A DNA stretch of 12,848 bases from JBBIGV01 sp037447335 (GCA_037447335.1 JBBIGV010000085.1:1-12848), one strand, 5' to 3'; shown: positions 1-8,045, counted from the first letter of the stretch. The notes: generated by a model not told the origin, from the letters alone. Numbers and translations are program-made.

Positions 1-692
1 TTTTTCTAATGGCGGTCATTAGAACTTTTTCTCTATTGAACAATCTGGGATTATCTTTAAGAGTGGTTGTGTTTCCATCGGTATCAACAAATTCAATTTT
101 AGCAATATCGTCTTTGCTCATTGTAAGGGATTTTTTGTTACCATAAAAATCTTTCTGTGTCATATGTGCGACACGGCATTTTGAACCAGATGAAGGCCAG
201 GGGTTCATCATTTTATGCGGATATTTCTGCGCAAACTTTTTGACTGAAACAGCAGCTCGTCGGTCGGAATTACCTTCCCGTAAAACAGGATTAAATGCAG
301 AACCCAGAACTTTTGAAAATCTCTCTTTTAATTTTTTTTTCTTCATCTGTTTTGGGCTCGTCAAGATAATCAGGAATGTTATATCCTTTCTCCTGTAGTT
401 CTTTAATAGCTGCTTTCAGCTGGGGAATTGAGGCGCTGATGTTCGGCAGTTTAATAATATTAGCATTTGGATCCTGGGTTAGCTCACCAAGTTCACTTAG
501 ATAATCAGGAATTTTTTGTTCTTCGGTCAGATTATCCGGAAAGTTTGCAATTATTCTTCCTGCAAGTGAAATGTCCTTTTCGATGAACTCTATTCCGGAA
601 TTCCTGGTGAAGGATTTAAGTATTGGGAGTAAGCAGCAGCTTGCCAGAGCGGGAGCCTCATCAATTTTTGTCCAGTTTATTTTTAAACTCAT
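1..692 (-). pseudogene. icd: Monomeric NADP-dependent isocitrate dehydrogenase, 5' part, frameshifted and cut by the window edge
   Basis: Monomeric isocitrate dehydrogenase oxidatively decarboxylates isocitrate to 2-oxoglutarate with NADP in the TCA cycle; family members are about 740 residues. The first frame starts at ATG 690-692 and shows family hallmarks: TDEAPALAS-like start (here KIDEAPALAS), ISLAGRIIANFP, PNANIIKLPNISASIPQL and EEPKTDEEK-like text. It then leaves register and stops at 291. From about 306 down to base 1 the next frame stays open and continues the family: GSAFNPVLREGNSDRRA, KYPHKM, VAHMTQKDFYG. Removing one A, either in the A4 run or in the A9 run of the coding strand (about 322-340), joins the frames. 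About 230 residues are visible and the rest lies left of the window. No clear Shine-Dalgarno precedes the ATG. It is either a real frameshift pseudogene or a homopolymer sequencing error. The family assignment is secure. Confidence 0.88.
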
Positions 693-819
693 CCAAGGTG
701 TCCATTTTATTTTTAGGAAAAATATTTTTAATTAGTGGTTAAAATGCTTAATAGTTGATAATTATTGAAGAATTATTAAATAACACACCGACATATCTGT
801 TGATTGAAATGCAACTTTT

Positions 820-1377
820 GTGTTTATGCAGATGTTATTGAATATTATGAAAATCATTTTATTCTTTACTTTAATAACATCTATGATTACTGGCCCAGAA
901 CATCAGGTAAATGAAATCCTTTTGAACTCATCGACAATGAAAACCGAAAACCGCTGGCGTATTGTTAATGACGGTGTAATGGGTGGATTAAGTTCTTCAA
1001 AAGCAATAGTTGAGAACAATAAAATTATTTTTAGCGGAAAGGTTTCATTAGAAAATAACGGCGGGTTTGCTTCACTAAGAAGTCCGGTTAGAGATTATGA
1101 TTTTTCTCAATTCACAGGTCTTGAAATAAAACTAAAGGCTGATGGTAAGCGATACAGCATCTCAATGAAAGAGACTTCGTACTTTACAGGATATTTTTAT
1201 ACTAACAGTTTTGAAACAAAGGCAGATGAGTGGATCACAGTTAAACTCCCCTTCGATCAATTTAAACTTTACTACTTTGGCAGAAGAATCAATGATAGTT
1301 CAGAAATATCTTTTCTGATCGGAGATAAACCGGTGGGTGAATTTAAGGTTTTAATTGATTATATGAAATTATATTAA
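820..1377 (+). CDS. CIA30-domain secreted protein
   Basis: This protein carries one CIA30 domain (complex I intermediate-associated protein 30 / NDUFAF1 family), a jelly-roll-like fold related to carbohydrate-binding modules. The hallmark WRIVNDGVMGGLSSS lies at residues 46-60, followed by GGFASLRSP and a C-terminal KVLIDYMKLY strand, so the domain spans about residues 42-185. The open frame begins with GTG at 820, but ATG at 847-849 gives a good signal-peptide start (MKIILFFTLITSMITG), so 847 may be the true start. No Shine-Dalgarno is visible for either. It is 17 bases upstream of the Sua5/TsaC gene and probably cotranscribed. In mitochondria the family helps assemble complex I. In bacteria its role is not established, and I infer only an exported or periplasmic protein. 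Confidence 0.8.
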   Translation: MFMQMLLNIMKIILFFTLITSMITGPEHQVNEILLNSSTMKTENRWRIVNDGVMGGLSSSKAIVENNKIIFSGKVSLENNGGFASLRSPVRDYDFSQFTGLEIKLKADGKRYSISMKETSYFTGYFYTNSFETKADEWITVKLPFDQFKLYYFGRRINDSSEISFLIGDKPVGEFKVLIDYMKLY

Positions 1378-1394
1378 TTCCGGAATTTTAATTA

Positions 1395-1874
1395 ATGAAT
1401 TTAGAAAAAGCTGCTGAATTTATATCCAATGGAAAGCTGGTTGCTTTTCCTACAGAAACTGTTTATGGTTTAGGAGCAAATGCACTTGATCCTTTTGCGG
1501 TTGCAAAAATATTTGAATTAAAAGAACGTCCTGCATTTGATCCACTAATAGTTCATATCTCTTCAATTGAAAAAGCCGATCGGCTGGCAGATACAACAAA
1601 TGATAAGTTTTATCAGCTTGCAGAAAAATTCTGGCCAGGACCACTTACGATTGTTCTTCCTAAAAGGAAAATCATTCCCGATATAGTTACTTCCGGATTA
1701 CCAACTGTAGGCTTAAGAATGCCTGATCATAAAATCGCTTTGGAACTAATAAAGCAATCTGGCTGTCCGATTGCAGCACCCAGTGCAAATAAGTTTGGAA
1801 GGATCAGTCCCACAAGTGCAGAACATGTAATGGATAGATTAAAAAAGGCTTCCTATGACAGTCAAAATCTCTGA
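1395..1874 (+). CDS. tsaC: L-threonylcarbamoyladenylate synthase (Sua5/YciO/YrdC family), C-terminally truncated
   Basis: The enzyme makes threonylcarbamoyl-AMP from threonine, bicarbonate and ATP for the t6A37 modification of tRNA. Conserved blocks are in order: FPTETVYGLGANA (residues 18-30), LKERPAFDPLIVHI, FWPGPLTIVLP, VGLRMPD and PIAAPSANKFGRISPTSAEHV near the C-terminus. The frame stops at TGA 1872-1874 after 159 residues, whereas E. coli TsaC has about 190 and Sua5 proteins more. The family's next block, ESTIV with its glycine-rich approach and the RPG turn, is missing. In the same frame just after the stop, bases 1875-1898 read YKLESIV and then TAA, a remnant of that block. The gene therefore looks recently broken. 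The function is normally essential, so an intact copy is expected elsewhere. Family certain; activity doubtful. Confidence 0.85.
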   Translation: MNLEKAAEFISNGKLVAFPTETVYGLGANALDPFAVAKIFELKERPAFDPLIVHISSIEKADRLADTTNDKFYQLAEKFWPGPLTIVLPKRKIIPDIVTSGLPTVGLRMPDHKIALELIKQSGCPIAAPSANKFGRISPTSAEHVMDRLKKASYDSQNL

Positions 1875-1985
1875 TATAAATTAGAATCTATTGTGTAAAA
1901 TCGTGCCACTCGTATTATATTTGGAAGATTCTTTTAATCAATCACTTAGAAATAACAATTATCATCAATAAATAAGGAATATTAA

Positions 1986-3422
1986 ATGAAAAGAATAACT
2001 GTTGCTAAAGGGGATGGTATTGGTCCTGAAATAATGGATGCTACACTAAAAATAATTTTAGCCGGGGGAGCAAAAATAGAAATAGATGAAATTGAAGTGG
2101 GTGAAAAGGTTTATCTGGCAGGAAATACAACCGGAATTGCAAATGAGTCGTGGGATAGTATCAGAAAAAATAAAGTGTTTCTAAAAGCTCCGATTACAAC
2201 ACCGCAGGGCGGCGGTTATAAAAGCCTTAACGTAACAACACGTAAATTTTTAGGATTGTATGCAAATCTAAGGCCCTGCATAAGTTTGCATCCGTATGTA
2301 AGAACAAAACATCCGGGTATGGATGTGATAATTGTTCGTGAAAATGAAGAAGATCTATACGCGGGAATAGAGCACCAGCAAACTGATGAAGTTGTACAAT
2401 GTCTTAAGCTTATCAGCAGGCCTGGTTCTGAAAAAATAGTTAGATATGCATTCGAGTACGCGAAACAATATGGAAGAAAAAAAGTAACCTGTTTTACGAA
2501 AGACAACATTATGAAACAGACCGATGGACTTTTTCATAAGGTGTTTGATGAAATTGCAAAAGAATATCCTGAAATTGAGAATGAACATTGGATTGTTGAT
2601 ATAGGAGCCGCAAAACTTGCAGATACTCCGGAAGCATTTGATGTTGTTGTGCTTCCTAATCTTTATGGAGATGTTTTATCTGATGTATCTGCTCAAATCG
2701 CCGGTTCTGTTGGTTTAGCTGGTTCGGCAAACATTGGGGAAGAGTGCGCAATGTTTGAAGCTATTCATGGATCAGCACCAAGAAGAGCAGGACAAAATCT
2801 TGCTAATCCTTCAGGACTTCTGCAGGGTGCGATTATGATGCTGGTTCATCTTGGTCAAAATGATGTTGCTGAAAAAGTTCAGAATGCCTGGTTGAAAACC
2901 ATTGAAGACGGTATTCATACTTATGATATATTTAAAGAAGGCATCAGCAAAGAGAAAGTTGGAACAAAAGAATTTGCAGATGCTGTTATCGCAAGAATGG
3001 GACAGAAACCATCAAATCTAAAATCAGTAAGCTATGAAAAAGGATCAGTACTTAAACTTCCTAAATATATAAGGAAAAGTTCAGCAAAAAAAGATTTGCT
3101 TGGTGTTGATGTTTTTGTACATTGGAACGGTGAAGACCCAAATGAGATTGCAAGATTACTGCAAAGCTTGGAATTTGATGAGATAAAATTATCAATGATT
3201 ACAAATCGTGGAATAAAAGTTTGGCCTGAAGGCTTTGAAGAAACTTTCTGTACAGATCACTGGAGATGCCGTTTTAAAAATGTTAATGGAAATACCATAA
3301 CTAAAAAAGATATAATCAAGCTTCTCACAAAAGCAGATGAAAACAATATTGACGCAATAAAAACTGAAAACTTGTACGCATTTGATGGAGTTCAGGCGTT
3401 TTCATTAGGACAGGGACAGTAA
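1986..3422 (+). CDS. icd: Isocitrate dehydrogenase, Thermus-type with C-terminal domain
   Basis: This dimeric-type isocitrate dehydrogenase of the beta-decarboxylating dehydrogenase superfamily converts isocitrate to 2-oxoglutarate and CO2. An AAGGA ribosome binding site at 1974-1978 supports the ATG. Visible residues are the substrate-binding S80-x-N82 with R86 and R96 (KSLNVTTRKFLGLYANLRP), R118 in IIVRENEEDLYAG, catalytic Y125 and K172, and metal-binding D229 and D233 in NLYGDVLSD. HGSAPRRAG at 261-269 is the cofactor-specificity loop; its arginines suggest, but do not prove, NADP. Residues from about 340 form the extra domain seen in Thermus isocitrate dehydrogenase, including VGVDVFV, LSMITNRG, DHWRCRF and FDG. 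At 478 residues the length fits that subfamily. It is intact, probably has its own promoter in 1899-1973, and is followed by a hairpin. It is unrelated in sequence to the monomeric enzyme at 1-692. Confidence 0.94.
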   Translation: MKRITVAKGDGIGPEIMDATLKIILAGGAKIEIDEIEVGEKVYLAGNTTGIANESWDSIRKNKVFLKAPITTPQGGGYKSLNVTTRKFLGLYANLRPCISLHPYVRTKHPGMDVIIVRENEEDLYAGIEHQQTDEVVQCLKLISRPGSEKIVRYAFEYAKQYGRKKVTCFTKDNIMKQTDGLFHKVFDEIAKEYPEIENEHWIVDIGAAKLADTPEAFDVVVLPNLYGDVLSDVSAQIAGSVGLAGSANIGEECAMFEAIHGSAPRRAGQNLANPSGLLQGAIMMLVHLGQNDVAEKVQNAWLKTIEDGIHTYDIFKEGISKEKVGTKEFADAVIARMGQKPSNLKSVSYEKGSVLKLPKYIRKSSAKKDLLGVDVFVHWNGEDPNEIARLLQSLEFDEIKLSMITNRGIKVWPEGFEETFCTDHWRCRFKNVNGNTITKKDIIKLLTKADENNIDAIKTENLYAFDGVQAFSLGQGQ

Positions 3423-3447
3423 AACATTTAAATAACTATGCATAAGA

Positions 3448-3481
3448 AAAACCGCCGGCAATAAATTAACCGTCGTTTTTC
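3448..3481 (+). terminator. Probable terminator after isocitrate dehydrogenase
   Basis: An imperfect inverted repeat lies about 25 bases after the stop. The arm AAAAAC plus GCCGG (one bulged C, one C-U mismatch) pairs with CCGTC plus GTTTTT across an 11-base AT-rich loop. The terminal T run fits an intrinsic terminator. Confidence 0.5.
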
Positions 3482-3659
3482 CTGCTTGATTTCTTTGTGG
3501 ATCATTATATAAATTATTTTTTAGGATAGTGTTTGAACGCTAAAAATATTACTCAGCCAATGCTAATGACAAGGTAAATATTACTTGATAAAATTACGAA
3601 TTTTGATGGAAATCAACGCATGCTAGATATGAGACGAAAATTGTCATTAAATAAAAACT

Positions 3660-4283
3660 TGGTGGCAACGCCATCATTGTGGACTCAAGCTGACTTGCTG
3701 AAAAGCAAAAACAGTAAAACGGCTTAAAAACTATGTAAAACACAATATAAAATCTCTTGGTGTTGGCATACCGGAAATTCGCTTAATAGTTCAGCATGTC
3801 TATAATGAGCATAATCTAAAAGATTATTCATTAGCCAAACAAAAAGTGATTCTGATCAACTATTGAAACAAGACTTTACTGAAGAAAAACTGACAGCAGT
3901 TCTCTACGCTTAAAAATATTTTAAAGATGAAAATGTAAAGTTTCAGCTTTCCCTGATTTCAAACTGGTTTGATAAAAAATGGATTTACGACAGGAACTTA
4001 TGTGATTGGCTATGTGCTCGTTTACTATCGCCTCTTATTTATAATCATCCTAAACATACTATTACCGATCTGAAAAAGTGGAATAAAGATGAATATTTTT
4101 GGAAAGCAAGTGCATCTTTGGTACCCTTCGCGCAGGCGCAAATGCCTAAAAGAGCACATAAAGGTTGTTGAAAAATTTTCTGAAGTTCTTATCCGGGATG
4201 AGGAAAGATTTTATAAAACAGCGGTTGTTTGGGTTTTAAGACAAGTTTTAAAATTCAACAAAAACATTGTTATTGATTTTTAA
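3660..4283 (+). pseudogene. DNA alkylation repair enzyme (AlkD-like, HEAT-like repeats), multiply broken
   Basis: AlkD-like proteins remove alkylated bases such as 7-methylguanine using HEAT-like helical repeats. Three consecutive frames read as one such protein. Bases 3702-3850 give NYVKHNIKSLGVGIPEIR; about 3845-4130 gives YFKDENVKFQ, SNWFDKKWIYDRNLCDWLC and a WKASASLVPFA segment; about 4130-4283 gives KVVEKFSEVLIRDEERF and AVVWVLRQ, typical of the C-terminus. Lesions are an in-frame TAA at 3911-3913 (possibly from CAA), a frameshift near 3840-3850, a second near 4128-4135, and probably another near 3690-3720, since AEKQKQ in a neighbouring frame looks like the lost N-terminal link. No start is identifiable, and the N-terminus is too decayed to place. 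The stretch 3482-3659 shows nothing else I can interpret. This is a true relic rather than one sequencing error. Confidence 0.83.
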
Positions 4284-4376
4284 ATGACAAATAAACAATA
4301 TTTAACTTCGGAAGTAATAAATAATGCGAAAAAGTATTTTAATTATTTCTAAAAAATCAACAGAAATGATAAAACA

Positions 4377-4763
4377 ATGGATTCATTAAAATCGGCACTC
4401 GGCGGCGGAGATAAAAAAGATGATCTGATGTCAGTGGTAATGCAATTGCTTGGCGGACAGGGCGGCTTGCAAAACCTCATCAGCCAGTTTGATGCAAAAG
4501 GTCTTGGCGATATAATCGGTTCCTGGGTTGGAACAGGACAAAACAAACCTATCGCGGCAGATCAGATACAAAAAGTTTTCAATTCTGATGCTTTAAGTGG
4601 TATCGCATCCAAGCTAGGATTAAATGCTAATGATCTTTCCGGACAGCTTTCAAATCTGTTACCAGGCGTTGTTGATAAATTAACTCCGAATGGCAAGGTT
4701 CCCGAAGGAGATATTTTAAGTCAGGCTTCTGATCTGCTTGGCGGATTTCTTGGTAAGAGATAA
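4377..4763 (+). CDS. YidB-family protein
   Basis: This 128-residue protein matches the YidB family (formerly within DUF937): a helical, glycine-rich cytoplasmic protein with LLGGQGGLQNLISQFDAKGLGDIIGSWV (positions about 23-50), then an alpha-helical half with IASKLGLNANDLSGQLSNLLPGVVDKLTPNGKVPE and a C-terminal DLLGGFLGK. The length is close to E. coli YidB (about 130). It has no signal peptide or membrane segment. The biochemical role is unknown to me. It stands alone, 93 bases after the alkylation-repair relic, with no clear Shine-Dalgarno, and reads in the same direction as the following methyltransferase 121 bases away. Bases 4764-4884 show no gene. Confidence 0.85.
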   Translation: MDSLKSALGGGDKKDDLMSVVMQLLGGQGGLQNLISQFDAKGLGDIIGSWVGTGQNKPIAADQIQKVFNSDALSGIASKLGLNANDLSGQLSNLLPGVVDKLTPNGKVPEGDILSQASDLLGGFLGKR

Positions 4764-4884
4764 TTTTTTAATTCCTCTGCTTGTTTAGCTGCGGCTTATT
4801 TTATTAGCAAGACTTTATCTCCGATGGGACCGGATGCACCAATCAATGTTAAAAAATCCCTGTAAATAAATGATACTTTGATAT

Positions 4885-5652
4885 ATGATTAAAAAACAAT
4901 GGTACGAAACTCTGTTTGAGAACTACGCTCAAAATTATGATAAAGAATCTTTCACACAAGGCACACAAGGTGAATGTGACTTTATCGAAAGCGAAATCAA
5001 TTATGACAAGACTCTTAAAATTCTGGATGTAGGATGCGGAACCGGAAGGCATTCAATAGAACTTTCAAAAAGAGGTTACACCGTTGCCGGAATTGATTTG
5101 TCTGAATCACAACTTGCCCGCGCACGTGAAAAAGCAGAAGCTGCTAATCTTAAGATTAATTTCCTCAAACACGACGCGAGAAATTTACCGTTTAATAAAG
5201 AATTTGATGTCGCAATGATGCTCTGTGAAGGAGCGTTTCCTTTAATGGAAACTGATGAGCAGAATTTTGAGATACTAAAAAGCGTAAATAAATCTTTGAA
5301 GGATAAGGGAAAATTTATATTTACAACCTTAAATGGTTTGTTTCCTCTTTATCATTCTGTAGAAAAATTTTGTGCATCTGCATCAGCAGATGGCAATGCT
5401 GTATACCACAGCAACACTTTTAACTTAATGACTTTCCGGGATCACAATATAACCGAAGTTGAGGATGACTTCGGAAATAAGAAAACGCTCGAATGTAATG
5501 AACGGTACTATATACCAAGTGAAATAACATGGATGCTGAAATCGCTTGGATATAAAAGCATCGACATATTTGGTGCGAAGCTTGGCGCATTTTCAAGAAA
5601 AGATAAACTATCAGCCGAAGACTTCGAAATGCTCGTTATAGCTGAAAAGTAA
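4885..5652 (+). CDS. Class I SAM-dependent methyltransferase
   Basis: This 255-residue protein has the Rossmann methyltransferase fold: motif I ILDVGCGTGRH at residues 46-56 binds S-adenosylmethionine, the acidic residue ending strand 2 is D71 in GIDLSESQL, then HDARNLPF (96-103) and the motif near FDVAMMLCEGAFPLM (107-121). The C-terminal half, with a cap-like segment around residues 165-220, gives no clue to the substrate, which may be a small molecule or a protein. It is cytosolic, with no signal peptide. The start ATG at 4885 has no good Shine-Dalgarno, but the N-terminus (WYETLFENYAQNYD) resembles the usual start of this group. It ends just before a strong two-way hairpin and converges on the receptor gene. 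Confidence 0.88.
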   Translation: MIKKQWYETLFENYAQNYDKESFTQGTQGECDFIESEINYDKTLKILDVGCGTGRHSIELSKRGYTVAGIDLSESQLARAREKAEAANLKINFLKHDARNLPFNKEFDVAMMLCEGAFPLMETDEQNFEILKSVNKSLKDKGKFIFTTLNGLFPLYHSVEKFCASASADGNAVYHSNTFNLMTFRDHNITEVEDDFGNKKTLECNERYYIPSEITWMLKSLGYKSIDIFGAKLGAFSRKDKLSAEDFEMLVIAEK

Positions 5653-5661
5653 TTATAAAAA

Positions 5662-5709
5662 TGCAGCACAAATTAATTTGAGAATGTTCTCAAAAAAATT
5701 TGTGCTGCA
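5662..5709. terminator. Bidirectional terminator hairpin between convergent genes
   Basis: Two 23-base arms (5662-5684 and 5687-5709) pair at 21 of 23 positions around a TG centre; the outer part is TGCAGCACAAAT against its complement. It begins 10 bases after the methyltransferase stop and lies 8 bases past the receptor stop on the other strand, so it can end transcription from both sides. Confidence 0.75.
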
Positions 5710-5716
5710 CTGAAAA

Positions 5717-7584
5717 TTAAAATACACTGTTATAATACATTGTTAAGCTGAACGACCTGCCCGGATCAAAAACCGGCATCCCCGCGCTAAACGGACTTCT
5801 TGAATAGGAAAGGCATCGGGCATAATTATAATTCAAAATATTGTTTGTACGGAAGTCAAAGTGAAGAGCACCGATAGAATACTCAACCCCTGCTCCGATA
5901 GTATTCCATGCTGAAGTTTTAAATTCACTAAGATCACTGTTAATTCTTGATTGAGCATTTTCATACCTGTGATTTAGTGAAATCACTATCCCGTTAATTG
6001 CCGGAAACCTGATCAAAGTAAAAACACTGATCGGAGCTATTTCAGCAAGTGATTCTTTATTAATCGTGTTTTCACCCCACAGATATCCCATGTTCGATTC
6101 AATCCATTCATACCTGAGCGTGAAGTTTACACCTGCTATTGTAGCATTGACATTTTTATAAGTCATTGCCGGCTTGATAGCTTTCATCGTTTTAACAACA
6201 TTCACATAGTTAAATATATAATTACCGAACAGTTCAAGCCAGAGGAATTTATAATCGAGGGCTGTTCGTAGTCCTGTTCTGATTGGTTGAGAAAGAGTCG
6301 GGTTGCCGGACCAGTCAGGATTTGTCATTGGTCTTTTTACTGCAATAAACAATTGTTCTGCTTCGGGTGCTTCAGCAGCCGCTTCTGTTATGAATGAGAG
6401 AAGCAAATCATTTACTGCCTGGAATGAATAGGCTGCGGTTAATCCACCAGATAAAAACAATCTGTTCTGTTTTGCATCGGAATATAATTCTTTATAGAAG
6501 TCTGTTCTCGAGTCATCTTTATATCTGAGCGCCTGAACGCCTCCCCTCATATAAGTTTGAACTGAACCGATATTATAGCTGGTTGATAAATTCAATCCGA
6601 ACAGATCAACATCTGGCATAAGTTTGTTTGAAACATAGTGCCCCATCATCGGCATGCTTATAACGTTACCCGCATTCCAGTTTCTGTAGATGAACTCATA
6701 AAAGATTCCTGTTAGTCCCGCTGTAAAATTTTTTGCATCTGTTTCCATAATCATATTAGAAGTGCGGAGACCGTTATTCATCAAATGATCTGTATAATTA
6801 AAGTACAGCTTGTTTTCTCCGTAAGTAATAAACCCGCTGAAAACTTTGCTGTTTCTTTCATCCATCATCAGATAAGGAAAAGAAATATATTTAGCCTGCG
6901 TAAAGCTGCCTCCAATCTCTGCATCATATTCAACAAGTTTATGTCTGAATTAGCCGTTCATATAAGAATACCTTAAGTTATCTTTATAACCGTAAATCTC
7001 ATTGAAAGTTTTTCCTTTTCCGTTTTCATACGGTTTGCCGGAGGAATAACGGAATGTCAGATTGGTATAGAATGCTTCTGCGGCAAGCGATGCATCATAA
7101 TCCTGTGATGAACCAAAATTACCGTTAACGAACGATTTTAATTTAAATGGATTATCAAGCTCCGCTCTTCGGTACTCAACCTTGCCATAAATTCCGGAAT
7201 TTAATAAGCCTGAGGATTTCGTTAGCTCAACAGATTCTATGTCTATCAGATTTAACCTTGTTGCGGGCGCATCCATTCTGTTTGGGCAGGCTGCATGATA
7301 ATGCTCGCCGTCAACTATTACCTTTACATCACCTTTTTTGAAACCTTCAACATAATGGTCCTGTGTAAAATTCAATCCTCTGCGAACCAGAGTGTACCCG
7401 TTTTTATTTAGTATTGTGCTGTTGTAATCGGTGCTGTAATTAAATTTATCAACTACCTGAATTTCCTTTTTTGAAATTACTTCAATAACAGAAGCTGATA
7501 AGTTTTGATCTCCTCTTTTTCCTGAGAAAAAATATTCACAGAAAAAAGAAGAACAACAGCGGAAAGTAAAATCATAGTTTTCAT
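5717..7584 (-). pseudogene. TonB-dependent copper receptor (OprC/NosA-like), interrupted by a frameshift and an in-frame stop
   Basis: This is an outer-membrane TonB-dependent transporter of about 620 residues. ATG 7582-7584 starts a signal peptide (MKTMILLSAVVLLFSVNIFSQ). Near 7510-7520, in an A5 run of the coding strand, the frame breaks; one added base would restore it. The plug domain then reads SASVIEVISKKEIQ, LVRRG, VKVIVDGE and HAACPNRMD. An in-frame TAA at 6950-6952 interrupts the barrel after YSYMNG, and the same frame continues with FRHKLVEYDAEIGGSF. It then runs to the C-terminal strand ending in Phe (SLTMYYNSVF). C at 7286-7288 and M at 7274-7276 form CxxxM; H at 6785-6787 and M at 6779-6781 form HxM (YTDHLMNN). 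These are the two halves of the copper site known in Pseudomonas OprC. The gene follows the small CxGxC protein by 63 bases, probably in one operon. Receptor family is sure; copper is inferred. Confidence 0.83.
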
Positions 7585-7647
7585 TTCTACCCCGGGTTTA
7601 AATTGATTTTTGCTTTATCAGCAAATACTCCTATAGTTTTTTAAGAC

Positions 7648-8043
7648 TTAAACACAGAGTAATCTTGGAGGGGGTGAATCCGGGCAGGAAGTCTGCGATA
7701 AATAATCGGTTTTAATATAAACTAAGAAGTTTATTTTTTTATCCGGAGGATAATTTTCAGAATCGCAATTTTGAAAAATATGATAAGCAAGGGAAAAGAA
7801 ATTGTATTCACCACTGCTTCTTTCAGGCGGTTTGCTCTGTTCATCGTTCTTTTCCAGATTTTCCTGCAGTTTGCATGAACCCTGGCAGAGATTTTCTTCC
7901 TCATCCTTCTGGATGCAGAGGTATATTGCAATAAAGTCATAATTCAGATGGAATTCTGACCAGGTTACCAGCACAGGGTTTATGCTGATCATATAATTGA
8001 TGAGAATTATTGCAAATACGATATTTTTTTGAAGAAAAATCAT
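7648..8043 (-). CDS. Small membrane-anchored protein with a CxGxC motif, partner of the copper receptor
   Basis: This 131-residue protein has a hydrophobic N-terminal segment (residues about 4-26), then HLNYDFIAIYLCIQ and ENLCQGSCKLQENL (residues 52-65), a charged linker rich in E, K and S, and a proline-rich end (PDSPPPR). From memory, Bacteroidota genomes contain small proteins of the pattern NYDYI, LC, then CxGKCxL, ending in PP, next to TonB receptors of the copper type; this protein fits that pattern but I cannot name a database family. The cysteines suggest metal handling in the periplasm. ATG 8041-8043 is preceded by an 18-base palindrome instead of a Shine-Dalgarno. It is the first gene of the leftward unit with the receptor. 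Frame choice is supported by the motif; the overlapping 69-codon frame is a shadow. Confidence 0.7.
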   Translation of the reverse strand: MIFLQKNIVFAIILINYMISINPVLVTWSEFHLNYDFIAIYLCIQKDEEENLCQGSCKLQENLEKNDEQSKPPERSSGEYNFFSLAYHIFQNCDSENYPPDKKINFLVYIKTDYLSQTSCPDSPPPRLLCV

Positions 8044-8045
8044 AT

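Noticed and set aside
291..345. Programmed frameshift in monomeric isocitrate dehydrogenase
   Set aside because: There is no known recoding in this family, and an extra A in an A-rich stretch is explained more simply by mutation or sequencing error.
1376..1387. AATTCCGGAATT palindrome, seen also within the receptor gene near 7190
   Set aside because: It is short and AT-flanked, sits partly inside coding sequence in one case, and has no consistent context; chance is likely.
1395..1900. Reassigned TGA (tryptophan or selenocysteine) explaining the short Sua5/TsaC
   Set aside because: Reading through gives only seven more residues before TAA, so full length is not restored. Tryptophan is TGG in the intact genes, none of which has an in-frame TGA, and no selenocysteine hairpin was evident.
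1450..2588. Minus-strand open frames of 64-97 codons under Sua5/TsaC and the intact isocitrate dehydrogenase
   Set aside because: They overlap clearly assigned genes in antisense, show no family motif and have low-complexity shadow composition.
7609..7625. TTTGC/GCAAA hairpin between the CxGxC gene and the receptor gene
   Set aside because: Only a 5-bp AT-rich stem with a 7-base loop, too weak to call a terminator or attenuator.
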